From Poindextera sp963719975 (GTDB taxonomy: Bacteria > Pseudomonadota > Alphaproteobacteria > Caulobacterales > Caulobacteraceae): 64,000 bases of DNA. The stretch lies in NCBI GenBank assembly GCA_963719975.1, contig CAVRED010000007.1:434001-498000 (forward strand). Reading direction: 5' to 3'. The position numbers and the translations under genes are program-made. Under the pieces are notes generated by a model. The model was not told the origin of the DNA. It saw only the letters and a program-made list of their open reading frames with translations, and did not search any database. Of this stretch, positions 50,824 to 59,277 are shown one piece after another. Each line of letters begins with the position of its first letter. Within the stretch, counting starts at the first letter, position 1.

Positions 50824-51098
50824 GCGACTCCGACCGAAAACCGCTGGCCGTCGCGCTCCGCTACGAGCGGCCCCGCGCTCCGCGCGTGGTGGCGACGGGT
50901 CGCGGAGAGCTCGGCCAGGCGATCATCGACGCCGCCAAGGCGCACGGCGTGCCGTTGGAGCAGAACCCGGAGCTCGCCGAGGCGCTGGCCCAGGTGCCGC
51001 TCGACGACGAGATTCCGGAAGACCTCTACCGCGCTGTGGCCACCGTCATCGCTTTCGTGCTGAGGACGGTCAAACGCGCGCCCGAGCTCGGACGCTAG
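50820..51098 (+). CDS. FlhB C-terminal-domain protein (FhlB/YlqH-like)
   Basis: A 92-residue stand-alone copy of the cytoplasmic export-switch domain of FlhB/EscU. It matches RKPLAVALRYERPRAPRVVA, GRGELGQAIIDAAKAHGVPL, EQNPELAEALAQVPLDDEIP and EDLYRAVATVIAFVLR. The autocleavage NPTH site of full-length FlhB is replaced by RPRAP, and the TM domain is absent. Such proteins, often next to fliK-like genes, are known from Bacillus and from proteobacteria. GTG 50820 overlaps the upstream stop. A role with the FliK-like protein in flagellar export switching is inferred. Confidence 0.85.
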   Translation: MSDSDRKPLAVALRYERPRAPRVVATGRGELGQAIIDAAKAHGVPLEQNPELAEALAQVPLDDEIPEDLYRAVATVIAFVLRTVKRAPELGR

Positions 51099-51844
51099 TC
51101 GCGGTCGCGGGCGGCCATCAGGGTCCATCCGCCGGGCCGCAAGACCTCGATCGGGTTGAACCGGGCCTTGTAGGCCATCTTGACGCTGCCCTGCACCCAA
51201 TAGCCAAGGTAGACGTACGGCAGCCCGGCCTGGGCCGCCTGGGCCACGTGGTCGAGGATGATGAACGAGCCAAGGCTGCGGCGCGCCATCTCCGGCGCAT
51301 AGAAGCTGTAGACGAGCGACAGGCCGTCGGAGAGCACGTCCACCAGGACGCAGGCGATCAGGTCGCCGGGCCCGCGATCCTTCGAATCCAATCGGTACTC
51401 GATCAGGTGCGTGCGGGCGCTGGTGTCCTCGACCATGGCGACGTAGTCGGCCCAGGTCATGTCGGCCATGCCGCCCTCGGCGTGGCGGGCGAGCAGGTAG
51501 CGCCGCAACAGATCGAACTGCTCCATGGTCGCCTCGGCCTCGACCAGGTTGCGCACGAGGTCGCGGTTGCGCTCGACGACGCGCCGCTCGGAGCGGGAGT
51601 AGGGGTAATCGATGGCCGGGATGCGGGCCGAGACGCAAGCGTCACAGCCCTCGCACGCGGGCCGATAGGCGATGTTTTGCGAGCGGCGAAATCCGACTTG
51701 GGTCAACGCGTCGTTGATCGCCGCGCCGTCGCCCAACGGCAGGTGGGCGAACACCTTGCGCTCGAAGCGGTCAGGCAGGTACGGGCACGGTGACGGCGCC
51801 GTGAGGAAGAAGCGAAGCTGCCGGGTCGCGAAGTGCTGCGTCAC
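51095..51844 (-). CDS. bpt: Aspartate/glutamate leucyltransferase
   Basis: Bpt transfers Leu from leucyl-tRNA to N-terminal Asp or Glu of proteins, making them substrates of ClpS/ClpAP (N-end rule). The 249-residue protein has FFLTAPSPCPYLPDRFERKV, NIAYRPACEGCDACVSARIP (Cys cluster), FYAPEMARRSLGSFIILDHV and LPYVYLGYWVQGSVKMAYKA, all typical of the bacterial ATE/Bpt family. Its end overlaps the convergent flagellar gene by four bases. Length and motifs fit well. Confidence 0.95.
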   Translation of the reverse strand: MTQHFATRQLRFFLTAPSPCPYLPDRFERKVFAHLPLGDGAAINDALTQVGFRRSQNIAYRPACEGCDACVSARIPAIDYPYSRSERRVVERNRDLVRNLVEAEATMEQFDLLRRYLLARHAEGGMADMTWADYVAMVEDTSARTHLIEYRLDSKDRGPGDLIACVLVDVLSDGLSLVYSFYAPEMARRSLGSFIILDHVAQAAQAGLPYVYLGYWVQGSVKMAYKARFNPIEVLRPGGWTLMAARDRD

Positions 51845-52004
51845 TGAACGAAGATGATCCCAAACGCTTGAGTCTCAAGGGGCATTAGGACAAAAGCCGG
51901 TGACCGCCGCAAGGGCGACGTTGCCCAGGTCAAAGTGAGCGCGCCGCCGGCGATGCGATAGGCCGTTCTCCTTGCAGGAGAAGGGGCGGCGGCGGCGAGC
52001 GGGC

Positions 52005-52910
52005 CTAGTGGTTGGGCGGCAGGACCGGGTTTTCGCGCAGGAGCACGATGGCGATCCGGCGGTTGCCGGGCAGCGTGGGATCGTCCGGGAAGAGCGGATC
52101 GGACGCGGCCTTGCCGGCCACCTGATAGATGCGGTCGGGGTCGACGCCGGCGTCCTGCATGATCTGCCGCGAGGCGTCGGCGCGGGCCGCCGAGAGCTGC
52201 CAGTCGCCGGCCGACTTCGAGCCGTCCGAGTTGGCGCTGGTGTGGCCGGAAATGGTGATCCGGTTCGGCAGCCGCGAGGCGATCTTGGCCACGGCCCGAA
52301 GCAGGATCTGCGCGCGCGGGTTGGGCCTGGCCGAGCCGGGGTCGAACATCGGCCGGCCCTCCTGATCGACCAGCTGGATGCGCAGGCCCTCAGGCGTCTG
52401 GTCGATCAGCACCTGCTTTGAGAGCTCGGCCAGCTCGGGCATGTCCTGCATGGCCTGCTTGAGCAACTCCGCAGCGCTCTGCAGAGCCGCATCCTGCCTG
52501 GCTTCCAGTTCGGCCTTCAGCGCCTGGGTGCTGGCCGTATCGAGGTTCGTCGTGCCGACCTTGTTGCTGTTCTGGCCCGAGTTGTCCGCGTTCGGGGGCG
52601 CTTCGGGCGCGAGGTTCTCGATGGTCGAGGCCGAGCCGTTGGACTTGGTGCCCGCATCGCCGAGCGCCGTGCCGGCGAGTATGCCGCCGGCGCCCGAGGT
52701 CGACTGCGACACGCTGGCCGGCGCGAAATAGTCGGCGATGCCGCGCTTTTGCTGCGGGCTCGTGGTGTTGATCAGCCACATCAGGAGGAAGAAGGCCATC
52801 ATGGCGGTCACGAAGTCGGCGTAGGCGACCTTCCAGGCGCCGCCATGGTGCCCGTCGCCGAAGACCTTCTTGATCTTCTTGACCAGAACCGGCCGGTCTG
52901 AGACCGCCAT
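52005..52910 (-). CDS. motB: Flagellar motor stator protein MotB
   Basis: MotB anchors the proton-driven stator to peptidoglycan. The 301-residue protein has one TM helix with the proton-carrying Asp: KVAYADFVTAMMAFFLLMWL. A long linker follows, rich in Ser, Asn and Gln. The OmpA-like peptidoglycan-binding domain then shows RLPNRITISGHTSANSDGSK, DWQLSAARADASRQIMQDAG and LPGNRRIAIVLL. motA is not adjacent. The 160-base gap behind it (51845-52004) shows nothing definite. A weak CtrA-like element (TTAA-N7-TTGC, 52969-52983) lies upstream. Confidence 0.95.
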   Translation of the reverse strand: MAVSDRPVLVKKIKKVFGDGHHGGAWKVAYADFVTAMMAFFLLMWLINTTSPQQKRGIADYFAPASVSQSTSGAGGILAGTALGDAGTKSNGSASTIENLAPEAPPNADNSGQNSNKVGTTNLDTASTQALKAELEARQDAALQSAAELLKQAMQDMPELAELSKQVLIDQTPEGLRIQLVDQEGRPMFDPGSARPNPRAQILLRAVAKIASRLPNRITISGHTSANSDGSKSAGDWQLSAARADASRQIMQDAGVDPDRIYQVAGKAASDPLFPDDPTLPGNRRIAIVLLRENPVLPPNH

Positions 52911-53015
52911 ACCTCAACCCCGCCCGCGGAACCGCCGATTCCGTCCGGTCGAAACTGGCGGGTCAGCGTTAAAATGCGGTTGCCGGGCGCCGGCGCCGGT
53001 ATCGGAGGGTTAAGC

Positions 53016-53873
53016 ATGAAGGTCGCTTTCATCGGGCTAGGCGTCATGGGCGGGCCGATGGCCGGGCACCTGGCGAAGGCCGGCCACGAGATGGTGGTCT
53101 TCAACCGCACTCCGGAGAAGGCGGAGCGGTGGGTTTCGGCGAATGGGGGCCGGGCGGCGTCCAGCGTCGGCGCGGCGGTCGCCGACCGCGAGGCGGTCGC
53201 GCTCTGCGTCGGCAACGACAACGACGTGCGCCAGTGCCTTTCGGAGATCCTTCCCGCGTTGCCGAAGGGCGGGGTGATCATCGACCACACGACGGCGTCC
53301 GCCAGGCTGGCGCGCGAAGCGGCCGCGCTGGCGCGCGAGGCGGGGCTCTGGTTTGTCGATGCGCCGGTGTCAGGCGGCCAGGCCGGGGCCGAGAACGGGA
53401 CGCTGAGCGTCATGGCAGGCGGCGATGGGCAGGCGTTCGTGCTCGCCGAGCCGGTGATGGGCGCCTACGCCAAGGCGATCAAGCGCATCGGCGGCCCCGG
53501 CTCCGGCCAGCTGTGCAAGATGGTCAACCAGATCGCCATCGCCGGGGTGGTGCAGGGCCTGGCCGAAGCGACCCACTTCGCCCGCCGCGCGGGGCTCGAC
53601 ACGGCGGCCGTCTACGACGCCATCTCCAAGGGCGCGGCGCAGTCGTGGCAGATGGACAACCGCTGGAAGACGATCACCGAAGGCAAGTTCGACTTCGGCT
53701 TTGCGGTAGACTGGATGCGCAAGGACCTGGGACTGGTGCTCGACGAAGCGCGCGCCAACGGCGCCCGTCTCGAGCTCACCGCCCTGGTCGACCAGTTCTA
53801 TGCCGAAGTGCAAGCCATGGGCGGCCGCCGCTGGGACACCTCCAGCCTGGCCGCCAGGTTGGAGCGCCCCTGA
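53016..53873 (+). CDS. NAD(P)-dependent beta-hydroxyacid dehydrogenase (HIBADH family)
   Basis: A 285-residue beta-hydroxyacid dehydrogenase. The cofactor motif KVAFIGLGVMGGPMAGHLAK is followed by NRTPEKAERW, suggesting NADP rather than NAD preference because of the Arg after Asn. Substrate region DAPVSGGQAGAENGTLSVMA and the catalytic Lys in GSGQLCKMVNQIAIAG are present. The ATG at 53016 has GGAGGG at 53005-53010. It is a paralog of the mmsB-type gene at 59278 but is not in the valine operon, and could act on glyoxylate, succinic semialdehyde or other short acids. The SH3 protein gene is coupled downstream. Confidence 0.9.
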   Translation: MKVAFIGLGVMGGPMAGHLAKAGHEMVVFNRTPEKAERWVSANGGRAASSVGAAVADREAVALCVGNDNDVRQCLSEILPALPKGGVIIDHTTASARLAREAAALAREAGLWFVDAPVSGGQAGAENGTLSVMAGGDGQAFVLAEPVMGAYAKAIKRIGGPGSGQLCKMVNQIAIAGVVQGLAEATHFARRAGLDTAAVYDAISKGAAQSWQMDNRWKTITEGKFDFGFAVDWMRKDLGLVLDEARANGARLELTALVDQFYAEVQAMGGRRWDTSSLAARLERP

Positions 53874-54388
53874 TGGCAAAACTGCTTCCCGCCGTCCTGG
53901 CCATCGCGATGCTGGCTCAGGCCGCGCAAGCCCAGACTGTCGCCTGCGACCTCAAGCTCAATGTCGCGGATCCGGACCCGGCGGGGCTGAACGTGCGTGC
54001 ATCGCCGGGCGGGGCGATCGTGACGGCGCTGAAGGCGAAAGACCTGTGGGTCGAGGTTCACGTCGTTGGCCAAAGCGGCGCCTGGGCGCAGATCGACGGG
54101 GCCACGCTCTACACCGAGGACAACGCGAGCGGCTCGCCGCTCTACCAGGGCCGCGGCTGGGTCGCGTTCAGCAAGCTGGGCTTCAACGAGTTCGACGAGC
54201 ACGTGCGCATCTTCGCCGCGCCGAGCGAAGACGCCCGCGTTCTGCTGAAGCTTCACACGCCCGACGGGACGAAGCAGCCGAAGGCCGATGTGCTGGGTTG
54301 TTCGGGCGACTACCTGCACATCCGCATCGGCGCCGTCGTCGGCTGGACCCGCGACTACTGCGACAACCAGTTCACGACCTGCGTCTGA
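53873..54388 (+). CDS. Secreted SH3-like domain protein
   Basis: A 171-residue exported protein. A signal peptide spans about 1-21 (LLPAVLAIAMLAQAAQAQ). The first domain looks like a bacterial SH3 (DPAGLNVRASPGGAIVTALK, then GWVAFSKLGF). A second similar segment is HVRIFAAPSEDARVLLKLHT followed by GDYLHIRIGAVVGWTRDYCD. Three or four Cys (VACDL, LGCSGD, DYCDNQFTTCV) may form disulfides in the periplasm. The ATG overlaps the stop of the dehydrogenase gene by one base (TGATG). Function is unknown; SH3b domains often bind peptidoglycan. Confidence 0.75.
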   Translation: MAKLLPAVLAIAMLAQAAQAQTVACDLKLNVADPDPAGLNVRASPGGAIVTALKAKDLWVEVHVVGQSGAWAQIDGATLYTEDNASGSPLYQGRGWVAFSKLGFNEFDEHVRIFAAPSEDARVLLKLHTPDGTKQPKADVLGCSGDYLHIRIGAVVGWTRDYCDNQFTTCV

Positions 54389-54513
54389 CGGGCCCTATCG
54401 AGAGCGGTGGCGGTTCGGATCCGTCGCGGGCTCCGGTCAGCACGAAGCACGCGCGAAAGCGCCGCCGAACGGCGAAGCGCCGCGGCGTCCGATTGAGAAG
54501 ATCCCCGTTCGGA

Positions 54514-54535
54514 GTGGTGGTGGTGGTGGTGGTGG
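54514..54535. repeat. GTG trinucleotide microsatellite
   Basis: Seven consecutive GTG triplets (54514-54534) in the 275-base gap between the SH3 gene and hemB. Such a run is prone to slippage. It is not in a supported gene; the rest of the gap (54389-54513 and 54536-54630) shows nothing definite. Confidence 0.8.
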
Positions 54536-54630
54536 ACTGCTTTTTGACGAGCGCAGTTGCCCGCCGAACAGGGTAGTCTAGTCAATCGAACGCGCGCGGA
54601 ACTCGACGAGCATTAGACCACCCCCAACCC

Positions 54631-54655
54631 CCCGCTCAGCAAAACGCTTAGCGGG
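54631..54655. terminator. Hairpin behind hemB
   Basis: CCCGCTCAGC (54631-54640) pairs with GCTTAGCGGG (54646-54655) with one mismatch and an AAAAC loop. It lies nine bases beyond the hemB stop on the hemB-transcribed side and can serve as its terminator. No T-run is present. Confidence 0.45.
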
Positions 54656-54663
54656 CGAGTGCG

Positions 54664-55680
54664 TCAGCCCAAGATCTCCGCCACCCTCGGGGCGAAGTAG
54701 GTGATCACGCCGGCGCAGCCGGCGCGTTTGAAGGCGGCGAGGCTCTCCAGGATCGCGCGTTCCTCTTCGATCCAGCCGTTCTGGGCTGCGGCCATCAGCA
54801 TGGCGTACTCGCCTGACACCTGGAACGCGAAGGTGGGCATCGAAAACGCCTCGACCACGCGGCGGACAATGTCGAGGTAGGGCATGCCGGGCTTGACCAT
54901 GACCATGTCGGCGCCCTCGGCGATGTCGAGCGCGACCTCGCGCAGCGCTTCGTCCGAGTTCCCCGGGTCCATCTGGTAGGTCTTCTTGTCCGGCGGGTTG
55001 TCGACCGAGCCCGAGCCCAGCTTCCCCGAACCGATCGCCTCGCGGTAGGGCCCGTAGAAGGCCGAGGCGTACTTGGCCGCATAGGACATGATCATCACGT
55101 CATGCCGCCCGGCCGCCTCCAAGGCCGTGCGGAGCGCGCCGACCCGCCCGTCCATCATGTCGGAGGGGGCGAGGATGTCGCAGCCGGCCAGCGCCTGCAT
55201 CATGCCCTGTTCGACCAGCCGCTCGATGGTGGTGTCGTTCAGGATGCGGCCGCCCGCCAGAACGCCGTCGTGGCCGTGGTCGGTGAAGGGATCGAGCGCC
55301 ACGTCGCACATGATCCCGACCTCGGGCGCGGCGTCCTTCATCGCCTTGATCGCGTCCGCAACCAGCCCGTTCGGATCGCCCGCCGCCGAGCCCTCGGCGT
55401 CCTTCTTCGCTCCGTCGACGTGCGGGAAGACCGCGATCGCCGGAATGCCGAGGTCGCGCGCGTCGAGCGCCGCCTTTGCCGCCTCCTTCACCGACAGCCG
55501 CTCGGTCCCCGGCATGGCGGCGACCGGGATGCGGTCTTCCTTGCCATCGTGCACGACCAGCGCCCAGATTAGGTCGTTGGGCGTGATCGTGCTCTCGCGC
55601 ACCAGGCGGCGAATCCAGTCGGCCTGGCGCAGGCGCCGCAGGCGAAGGGCGGGGTAGGGGGCGAGCGGCGCTCTGGTCAT
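54664..55680 (-). CDS. hemB: Porphobilinogen synthase (delta-aminolevulinic acid dehydratase)
   Basis: HemB condenses two 5-aminolevulinate molecules to porphobilinogen. The 338-residue protein has RRLRQADWIRRLVRESTITP, MCDVALDPFTDHGHDGVL, the first active-site Lys region MSYAAKYASAFYGPYREAIG and the Schiff-base Lys in MVMVKPGMPYLDIVRRV. The Asp-rich metal region is of the Mg-dependent type, without the Cys triad of Zn enzymes. The ATG at 55680 is chosen by family length, since the frame is open far upstream. hemA lies 4.6 kb away in this window, so both first steps of heme synthesis are close. Confidence 0.96.
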   Translation of the reverse strand: MTRAPLAPYPALRLRRLRQADWIRRLVRESTITPNDLIWALVVHDGKEDRIPVAAMPGTERLSVKEAAKAALDARDLGIPAIAVFPHVDGAKKDAEGSAAGDPNGLVADAIKAMKDAAPEVGIMCDVALDPFTDHGHDGVLAGGRILNDTTIERLVEQGMMQALAGCDILAPSDMMDGRVGALRTALEAAGRHDVMIMSYAAKYASAFYGPYREAIGSGKLGSGSVDNPPDKKTYQMDPGNSDEALREVALDIAEGADMVMVKPGMPYLDIVRRVVEAFSMPTFAFQVSGEYAMLMAAAQNGWIEEERAILESLAAFKRAGCAGVITYFAPRVAEILG

Positions 55681-55700
55681 CGATCCGGTCGGCTTTGGCG

Positions 55701-56180
55701 TCAGGCCGTCGTCTGGCGGATCGCGTGGCGGGTGGCAAGCAGGATGAAGCCGTAGGCCGAGGTCGCCATCAGCCAGACGCCGGTGAGCACCACCGTCAGC
55801 GCCGCGGCGGCCGCGAGCAGCACCATCGCGCCGACATGCGCTTGGCTGAACAATGCGGTGTCGAGGCCGTCCCAGTTGCCTTCGACAGCGGTGCGGATGA
55901 GCGTGCCCGCCAGAATGAAGAGGGCGCCTAGCCCGCAAAGCGCCGCGACCGACGTTAGGACGAAGCCGACCCAGAAAACGAAGATCTGGAATGAGAAATG
56001 GCTGCGCAGGGCCGGGTCGCCGTGCAGGCGGCGGGCGTAGGCGATGGCCACGGCGACCAGGGCCGGCGCGCCGGCGAAGAAGATCGCGAAGAACAGCAGC
56101 GCGTAGGCGGCCAGCGCCAGGTTCCGATCGACGTCGTCGGAATGCCCGCCCGCGAGGTCCGATGCGGCGCCCATCGCCAA
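55701..56180 (-). CDS. DUF4870-like membrane protein
   Basis: A 159-residue membrane protein with about four hydrophobic segments: near 24-46 (AAYALLFFAIFFAGAPALVA), 66-92 (FQIFVFWVGFVLTSVAALCG) and its continuation, and 115-140 (VGAMVLLAAAAALTVVLTGV). HGDPALRSHFSFQIFVFW resembles the DUF4870 pattern of small integral membrane proteins. It lies 20 bases upstream of hemB on the same strand and is probably cotranscribed, but no functional link is known. ATG 56174 is an alternative start. Confidence 0.7.
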   Translation of the reverse strand: MAMGAASDLAGGHSDDVDRNLALAAYALLFFAIFFAGAPALVAVAIAYARRLHGDPALRSHFSFQIFVFWVGFVLTSVAALCGLGALFILAGTLIRTAVEGNWDGLDTALFSQAHVGAMVLLAAAAALTVVLTGVWLMATSAYGFILLATRHAIRQTTA

Positions 56181-56295
56181 ACCTCTCCCAACTTGGCCGA
56201 CGGTGCGCCGAAAGCCCGTCGGCCGCCCGCCAGATTGACAGGGTGCGCCCTTGGGCCCAGTTCCTCAACCGTCATCTGAAGCCCGGGGCCCTTGG

Positions 56296-57435
56296 ATGGA
56301 CTTCGCCCTTTCCGACGATCAACGGGCCATCGAGGACGCCGCGCGGACCTTCGCGGCGGCCGAGTTCGCCCCGCATTCGGCCGAGTGGGACGAGGCGGAG
56401 GTGTTCCCGGTCGGCGCCATGCGCGCCGCCGCGGCGCTGGGCTTCGCCGCCATCGTCATCGACCCGGAGATGGGCGGCGCGGGCCTGGGGCGGCTGGACG
56501 CTGCGATCATTTTCGAGGCCCTGGCGCATGGCGACGTGTCGACCGCGGCCTTCCTCTCCATCCACAACATGGCGAGCTGGATGATCGACCGCTTCGGCGA
56601 GGCGCCTTTGCGGCGCCGCTACCTGCCCAGGCTGGCGACCATGCAGCTGATCGCCTCCTACTGCTTGACCGAGCCGGGGTCGGGTTCCGACGCGGCGGCG
56701 CTGCGGACCACCGCCAGGCGCGACGGCGACGACTATGTGCTGAGCGGCGCGAAGGCCTTCATCTCCGGGGCAGGCGTCTCGGACCTTTATGTCGTCATGG
56801 TCCGGACCGGCGAGGATGGCCCGCGCGGGGTCTCGGCGCTGGTCGTCGAAAAGGACACACCCGGCGTCTCCTTCGGCGCCCACGAGCGCAAGATGGGCTG
56901 GCGCAGCCAGCCGACCGCGATCGTCAACTTCGATGCCGCGCGCGTCCCGGTCGCCAACCGCATCGGCGCCGAGGGCGACGGCTTCCGCTTCGCCATGGCC
57001 GGGCTGGACGGCGGGCGCCTGAATATCGCGGCCTGTTCCCTGGGCGGCGCGTCCCTGGCGCTCGATGCGGCGAAGTCGCACCTGGAGACCCGCCACCAGT
57101 TCGGGCGGCCGCTGAAGGAGTTCCAGGCCCTGCAGTTCCGCCTGGCGGATATGGCGACGGAGCTTGAGGCCGCGCGGCTGATGGTGCGCCGCGCCGCCGC
57201 CGCTCTCGACGCCGGCGCGCCCGAAGCCACCAAGCTCTGCGCCATGGCCAAGCGCTTCGCCACTGACGCCGGCTTCGAGGTCGCCAACCAGGCGCTGCAG
57301 CTGCACGGCGGCTATGGCTACCTGAAGGATTATCCCTTGGAGCGGATCGTGCGCGACCTGCGCGTCCACCAGATCCTGGAAGGGACCAACGAAATCATGC
57401 GCGTCATCATCGCCCGCGAGATGTTCCGCTCATGA
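56296..57435 (+). CDS. Acyl-CoA dehydrogenase, probably isobutyryl-CoA dehydrogenase
   Basis: A 379-residue FAD-dependent acyl-CoA dehydrogenase. Signatures are YCLTEPGSGSDAAALRTTAR, MGWRSQPTAIVNFDAARVPV, RHQFGRPLKEFQALQFRLAD and ALQLHGGYGYLKDYPLERIV. The family motif VHQILEGTNEIMRVIIAREM is followed by the C-terminus, and the catalytic Glu should be the one in LEGTNEI. ATG 56296 is chosen because the upstream extension lacks family residues. It overlaps the following hydrolase gene by four bases; with the 3-hydroxyisobutyrate dehydrogenase downstream this points to valine catabolism, so isobutyryl-CoA is the likely substrate. Confidence 0.9.
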   Translation: MDFALSDDQRAIEDAARTFAAAEFAPHSAEWDEAEVFPVGAMRAAAALGFAAIVIDPEMGGAGLGRLDAAIIFEALAHGDVSTAAFLSIHNMASWMIDRFGEAPLRRRYLPRLATMQLIASYCLTEPGSGSDAAALRTTARRDGDDYVLSGAKAFISGAGVSDLYVVMVRTGEDGPRGVSALVVEKDTPGVSFGAHERKMGWRSQPTAIVNFDAARVPVANRIGAEGDGFRFAMAGLDGGRLNIAACSLGGASLALDAAKSHLETRHQFGRPLKEFQALQFRLADMATELEAARLMVRRAAAALDAGAPEATKLCAMAKRFATDAGFEVANQALQLHGGYGYLKDYPLERIVRDLRVHQILEGTNEIMRVIIAREMFRS

Positions 57436-58472
57436 GCGCCAAGCCCGAGGTCATCGTCCGCGCCCAAGGCGGCGTCGGCCGGCTGACATTGAACCGGCCG
57501 GCGGCGCTGAACGCGCTCACCACCGGCATGTGCGAGGCGATGATCGAGGCGCTGCTGGCCTGGCGCTCAGACTCAGCGGTCGCGATCGTCGTCATCGACC
57601 ACGCGGGCGAGCGCGGTTTCTGCGCCGGCGGCGACATCCGCATGCTTGCCGAGAGCGGGGCCGGCGATGGGGCGGAGGCGCGCAGGTTCTTCTTCGTCGA
57701 GTACCGGCTGAACGAGCTCCTGTTCCGCTATGCAAAGCCGGTCGTCGCGATCATGGACGGCGTCACCATGGGCGGCGGGGTCGGGCTCTCCATGCCGGCG
57801 CGCTATCGCGTGGCGACCGAGCGGACGACGTTCGCCATGCCGGAGACGGGCATCGGCCTCTTCCCCGACGTGGGCGGCGGCTGGCACCTTTCGCGGCTGC
57901 AGAGCCATGCCGGGATGTGGCTGGCGCTGACCGGCGCGCGCATCCGCGGCGCCGATTGTCTCTCGCTCGGGATCGCGACCGACTTCGTGGAGAGCGCCAA
58001 GCTGGGCGCCCTGAAGACCACGACTGACCCTGAGACGTTGCTCACAGAGCTGGAAACCGAACCGGGACCTGCGCCGATCGCGGCGCACCGCGAGGACATC
58101 GACCGGCTGTTCGCCGCAGACAGCGTCGAGGCGATCTTCGCCGCGCTCGCCGCCGACCCTTCGGACTGGGCCAAGGCGCAGCTGGAAACGCTGAAGACCA
58201 AGTCGCCGCAGACGCTGAAGGTGGCCTTCCGGCAATTGCGCCAAGCCGTTGCGATGGCGAGTTTCGCCGACGAGATGCGGGTCGAGTATCGCATCGGCGC
58301 CCGGGTGGTGCGGCGTCACGACTTCCTCGAAGGGGTGCGCGCGGTGATCGTCGACAAGGACAACGCGCCGAAGTGGTCGCCGCCCAACATCGAGGCGGTC
58401 AGCGAGGCGATGCTCGACGAGATCTTCGCGCCCCTGCCGCCCGGCGAAGAATGGACGCCGCTTCCCGATTGA
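57432..58472 (+). CDS. 3-hydroxyisobutyryl-CoA hydrolase
   Basis: A 346-residue crotonase-fold protein of the HIBCH branch. Oxyanion-hole and CoA motifs are RGFCAGGDIRMLAESGAG and MDGVTMGGGVGLSMPARYRV, and the acidic catalytic region is FAMPETGIGLFPDVGGGWHL. The C-terminal part has SPQTLKVAFRQLRQA and EYRIGARVVRRHDFLEGVRA, ending with KDNAPKWSPPNIE, which distinguishes hydrolases from simple hydratases. The reaction releases 3-hydroxyisobutyrate from its CoA ester in valine breakdown. It is coupled to the acyl-CoA dehydrogenase gene by a four-base overlap. Confidence 0.92.
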   Translation: MSAKPEVIVRAQGGVGRLTLNRPAALNALTTGMCEAMIEALLAWRSDSAVAIVVIDHAGERGFCAGGDIRMLAESGAGDGAEARRFFFVEYRLNELLFRYAKPVVAIMDGVTMGGGVGLSMPARYRVATERTTFAMPETGIGLFPDVGGGWHLSRLQSHAGMWLALTGARIRGADCLSLGIATDFVESAKLGALKTTTDPETLLTELETEPGPAPIAAHREDIDRLFAADSVEAIFAALAADPSDWAKAQLETLKTKSPQTLKVAFRQLRQAVAMASFADEMRVEYRIGARVVRRHDFLEGVRAVIVDKDNAPKWSPPNIEAVSEAMLDEIFAPLPPGEEWTPLPD

Positions 58473-58530
58473 ATCGCCCGGGCCGGCGCCTACTTCTGCT
58501 AGGCTAGAGGGAAAGCTGGGAGGAAGCTTG

Positions 58531-59271
58531 ATGCATGCGTTCAAACACGCCGCCGTGGCCGCGGCGGCCCTGACCATCGCGGCGACGGCGGGGGCCGCAA
58601 CGGCCGCGCCGGCCTACATCACCGCCGCGGTGAACGACGCCAACCGGCCGGCCGCCGACACCGCCCGCGACGCCGCGCGCAAGCCGGTCGACATGATGGT
58701 CTTCGCCAAAGTGCACCCTGGCGAGCGCGTCCTGGAGCTGATCCCTGGCGGCGGCTACTTCGAGCGCATCTTCTCGGTGGCGATCGGGGCCAAGGGGGTC
58801 TTGGTCGAGGCCATCCCCAATCTCGGCACGCCCGACGCCTCGCCCAAGTCCAACGGCGTCGCCAAGGACACGCACTACACGAACATCGTCGAGATTCCGA
58901 TGACGCCGTACGCCATGCAGACCGGCGGCCCTTACGACCTGATCTGGACCTCGCAGAACTATCACGACCTGCACCTGACCCGGCTCCATCTCGACATCGC
59001 CGCCTTCGACAAGGGCCTGTTCGCCGCGCTGAAGCACGGCGGCAGCGTCGTCATCGTGGACCACGCCGCGCGGCCCGGTTCCGGCACGAGCGACACCGAT
59101 GCTCTGCACCGGATCGACGAGGACCTGGCGAAGAAGGAAATGAAGGACGCCGGCTTCGTGCTGGTCGCCGAGAGCGACGTTCTGCGCAACCCGAACGACG
59201 ATCACACGATGCTGGTCTTCAAGATGCACGACCACACCGACCAGTTCGTCCTCCGTTGGCGCAAGCCCTAG
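58531..59271 (+). CDS. Exported class I methyltransferase-like protein
   Basis: A 246-residue protein with an apparent signal peptide (about 1-26, HAAVAAAALTIAATAGAATA) followed by a Rossmann methyltransferase core. Motif I is VLELIPGGGYFERIFSVAIG, next is GVLVEAIPNLGTP, and DLIWTSQNYHDLHL stands at the position of motif IV. It resembles predicted methyltransferases of the COG4798 type. ATG 58531 has GGGAGGAAG about seven bases upstream. Whether SAM is available in the periplasm is doubtful, so a catalytic role is uncertain. It lies inside the valine operon, 58 bases after the hydrolase and six before mmsB. Confidence 0.75.
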   Translation: MHAFKHAAVAAAALTIAATAGAATAAPAYITAAVNDANRPAADTARDAARKPVDMMVFAKVHPGERVLELIPGGGYFERIFSVAIGAKGVLVEAIPNLGTPDASPKSNGVAKDTHYTNIVEIPMTPYAMQTGGPYDLIWTSQNYHDLHLTRLHLDIAAFDKGLFAALKHGGSVVIVDHAARPGSGTSDTDALHRIDEDLAKKEMKDAGFVLVAESDVLRNPNDDHTMLVFKMHDHTDQFVLRWRKP

Positions 59272-59277
59272 CCGTCG

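Noticed and set aside
52969..52983. CtrA site upstream of motB
   Set aside because: TTAA-N7-TTGC matches only six of eight positions; mentioned in the motB entry but too weak for its own feature.
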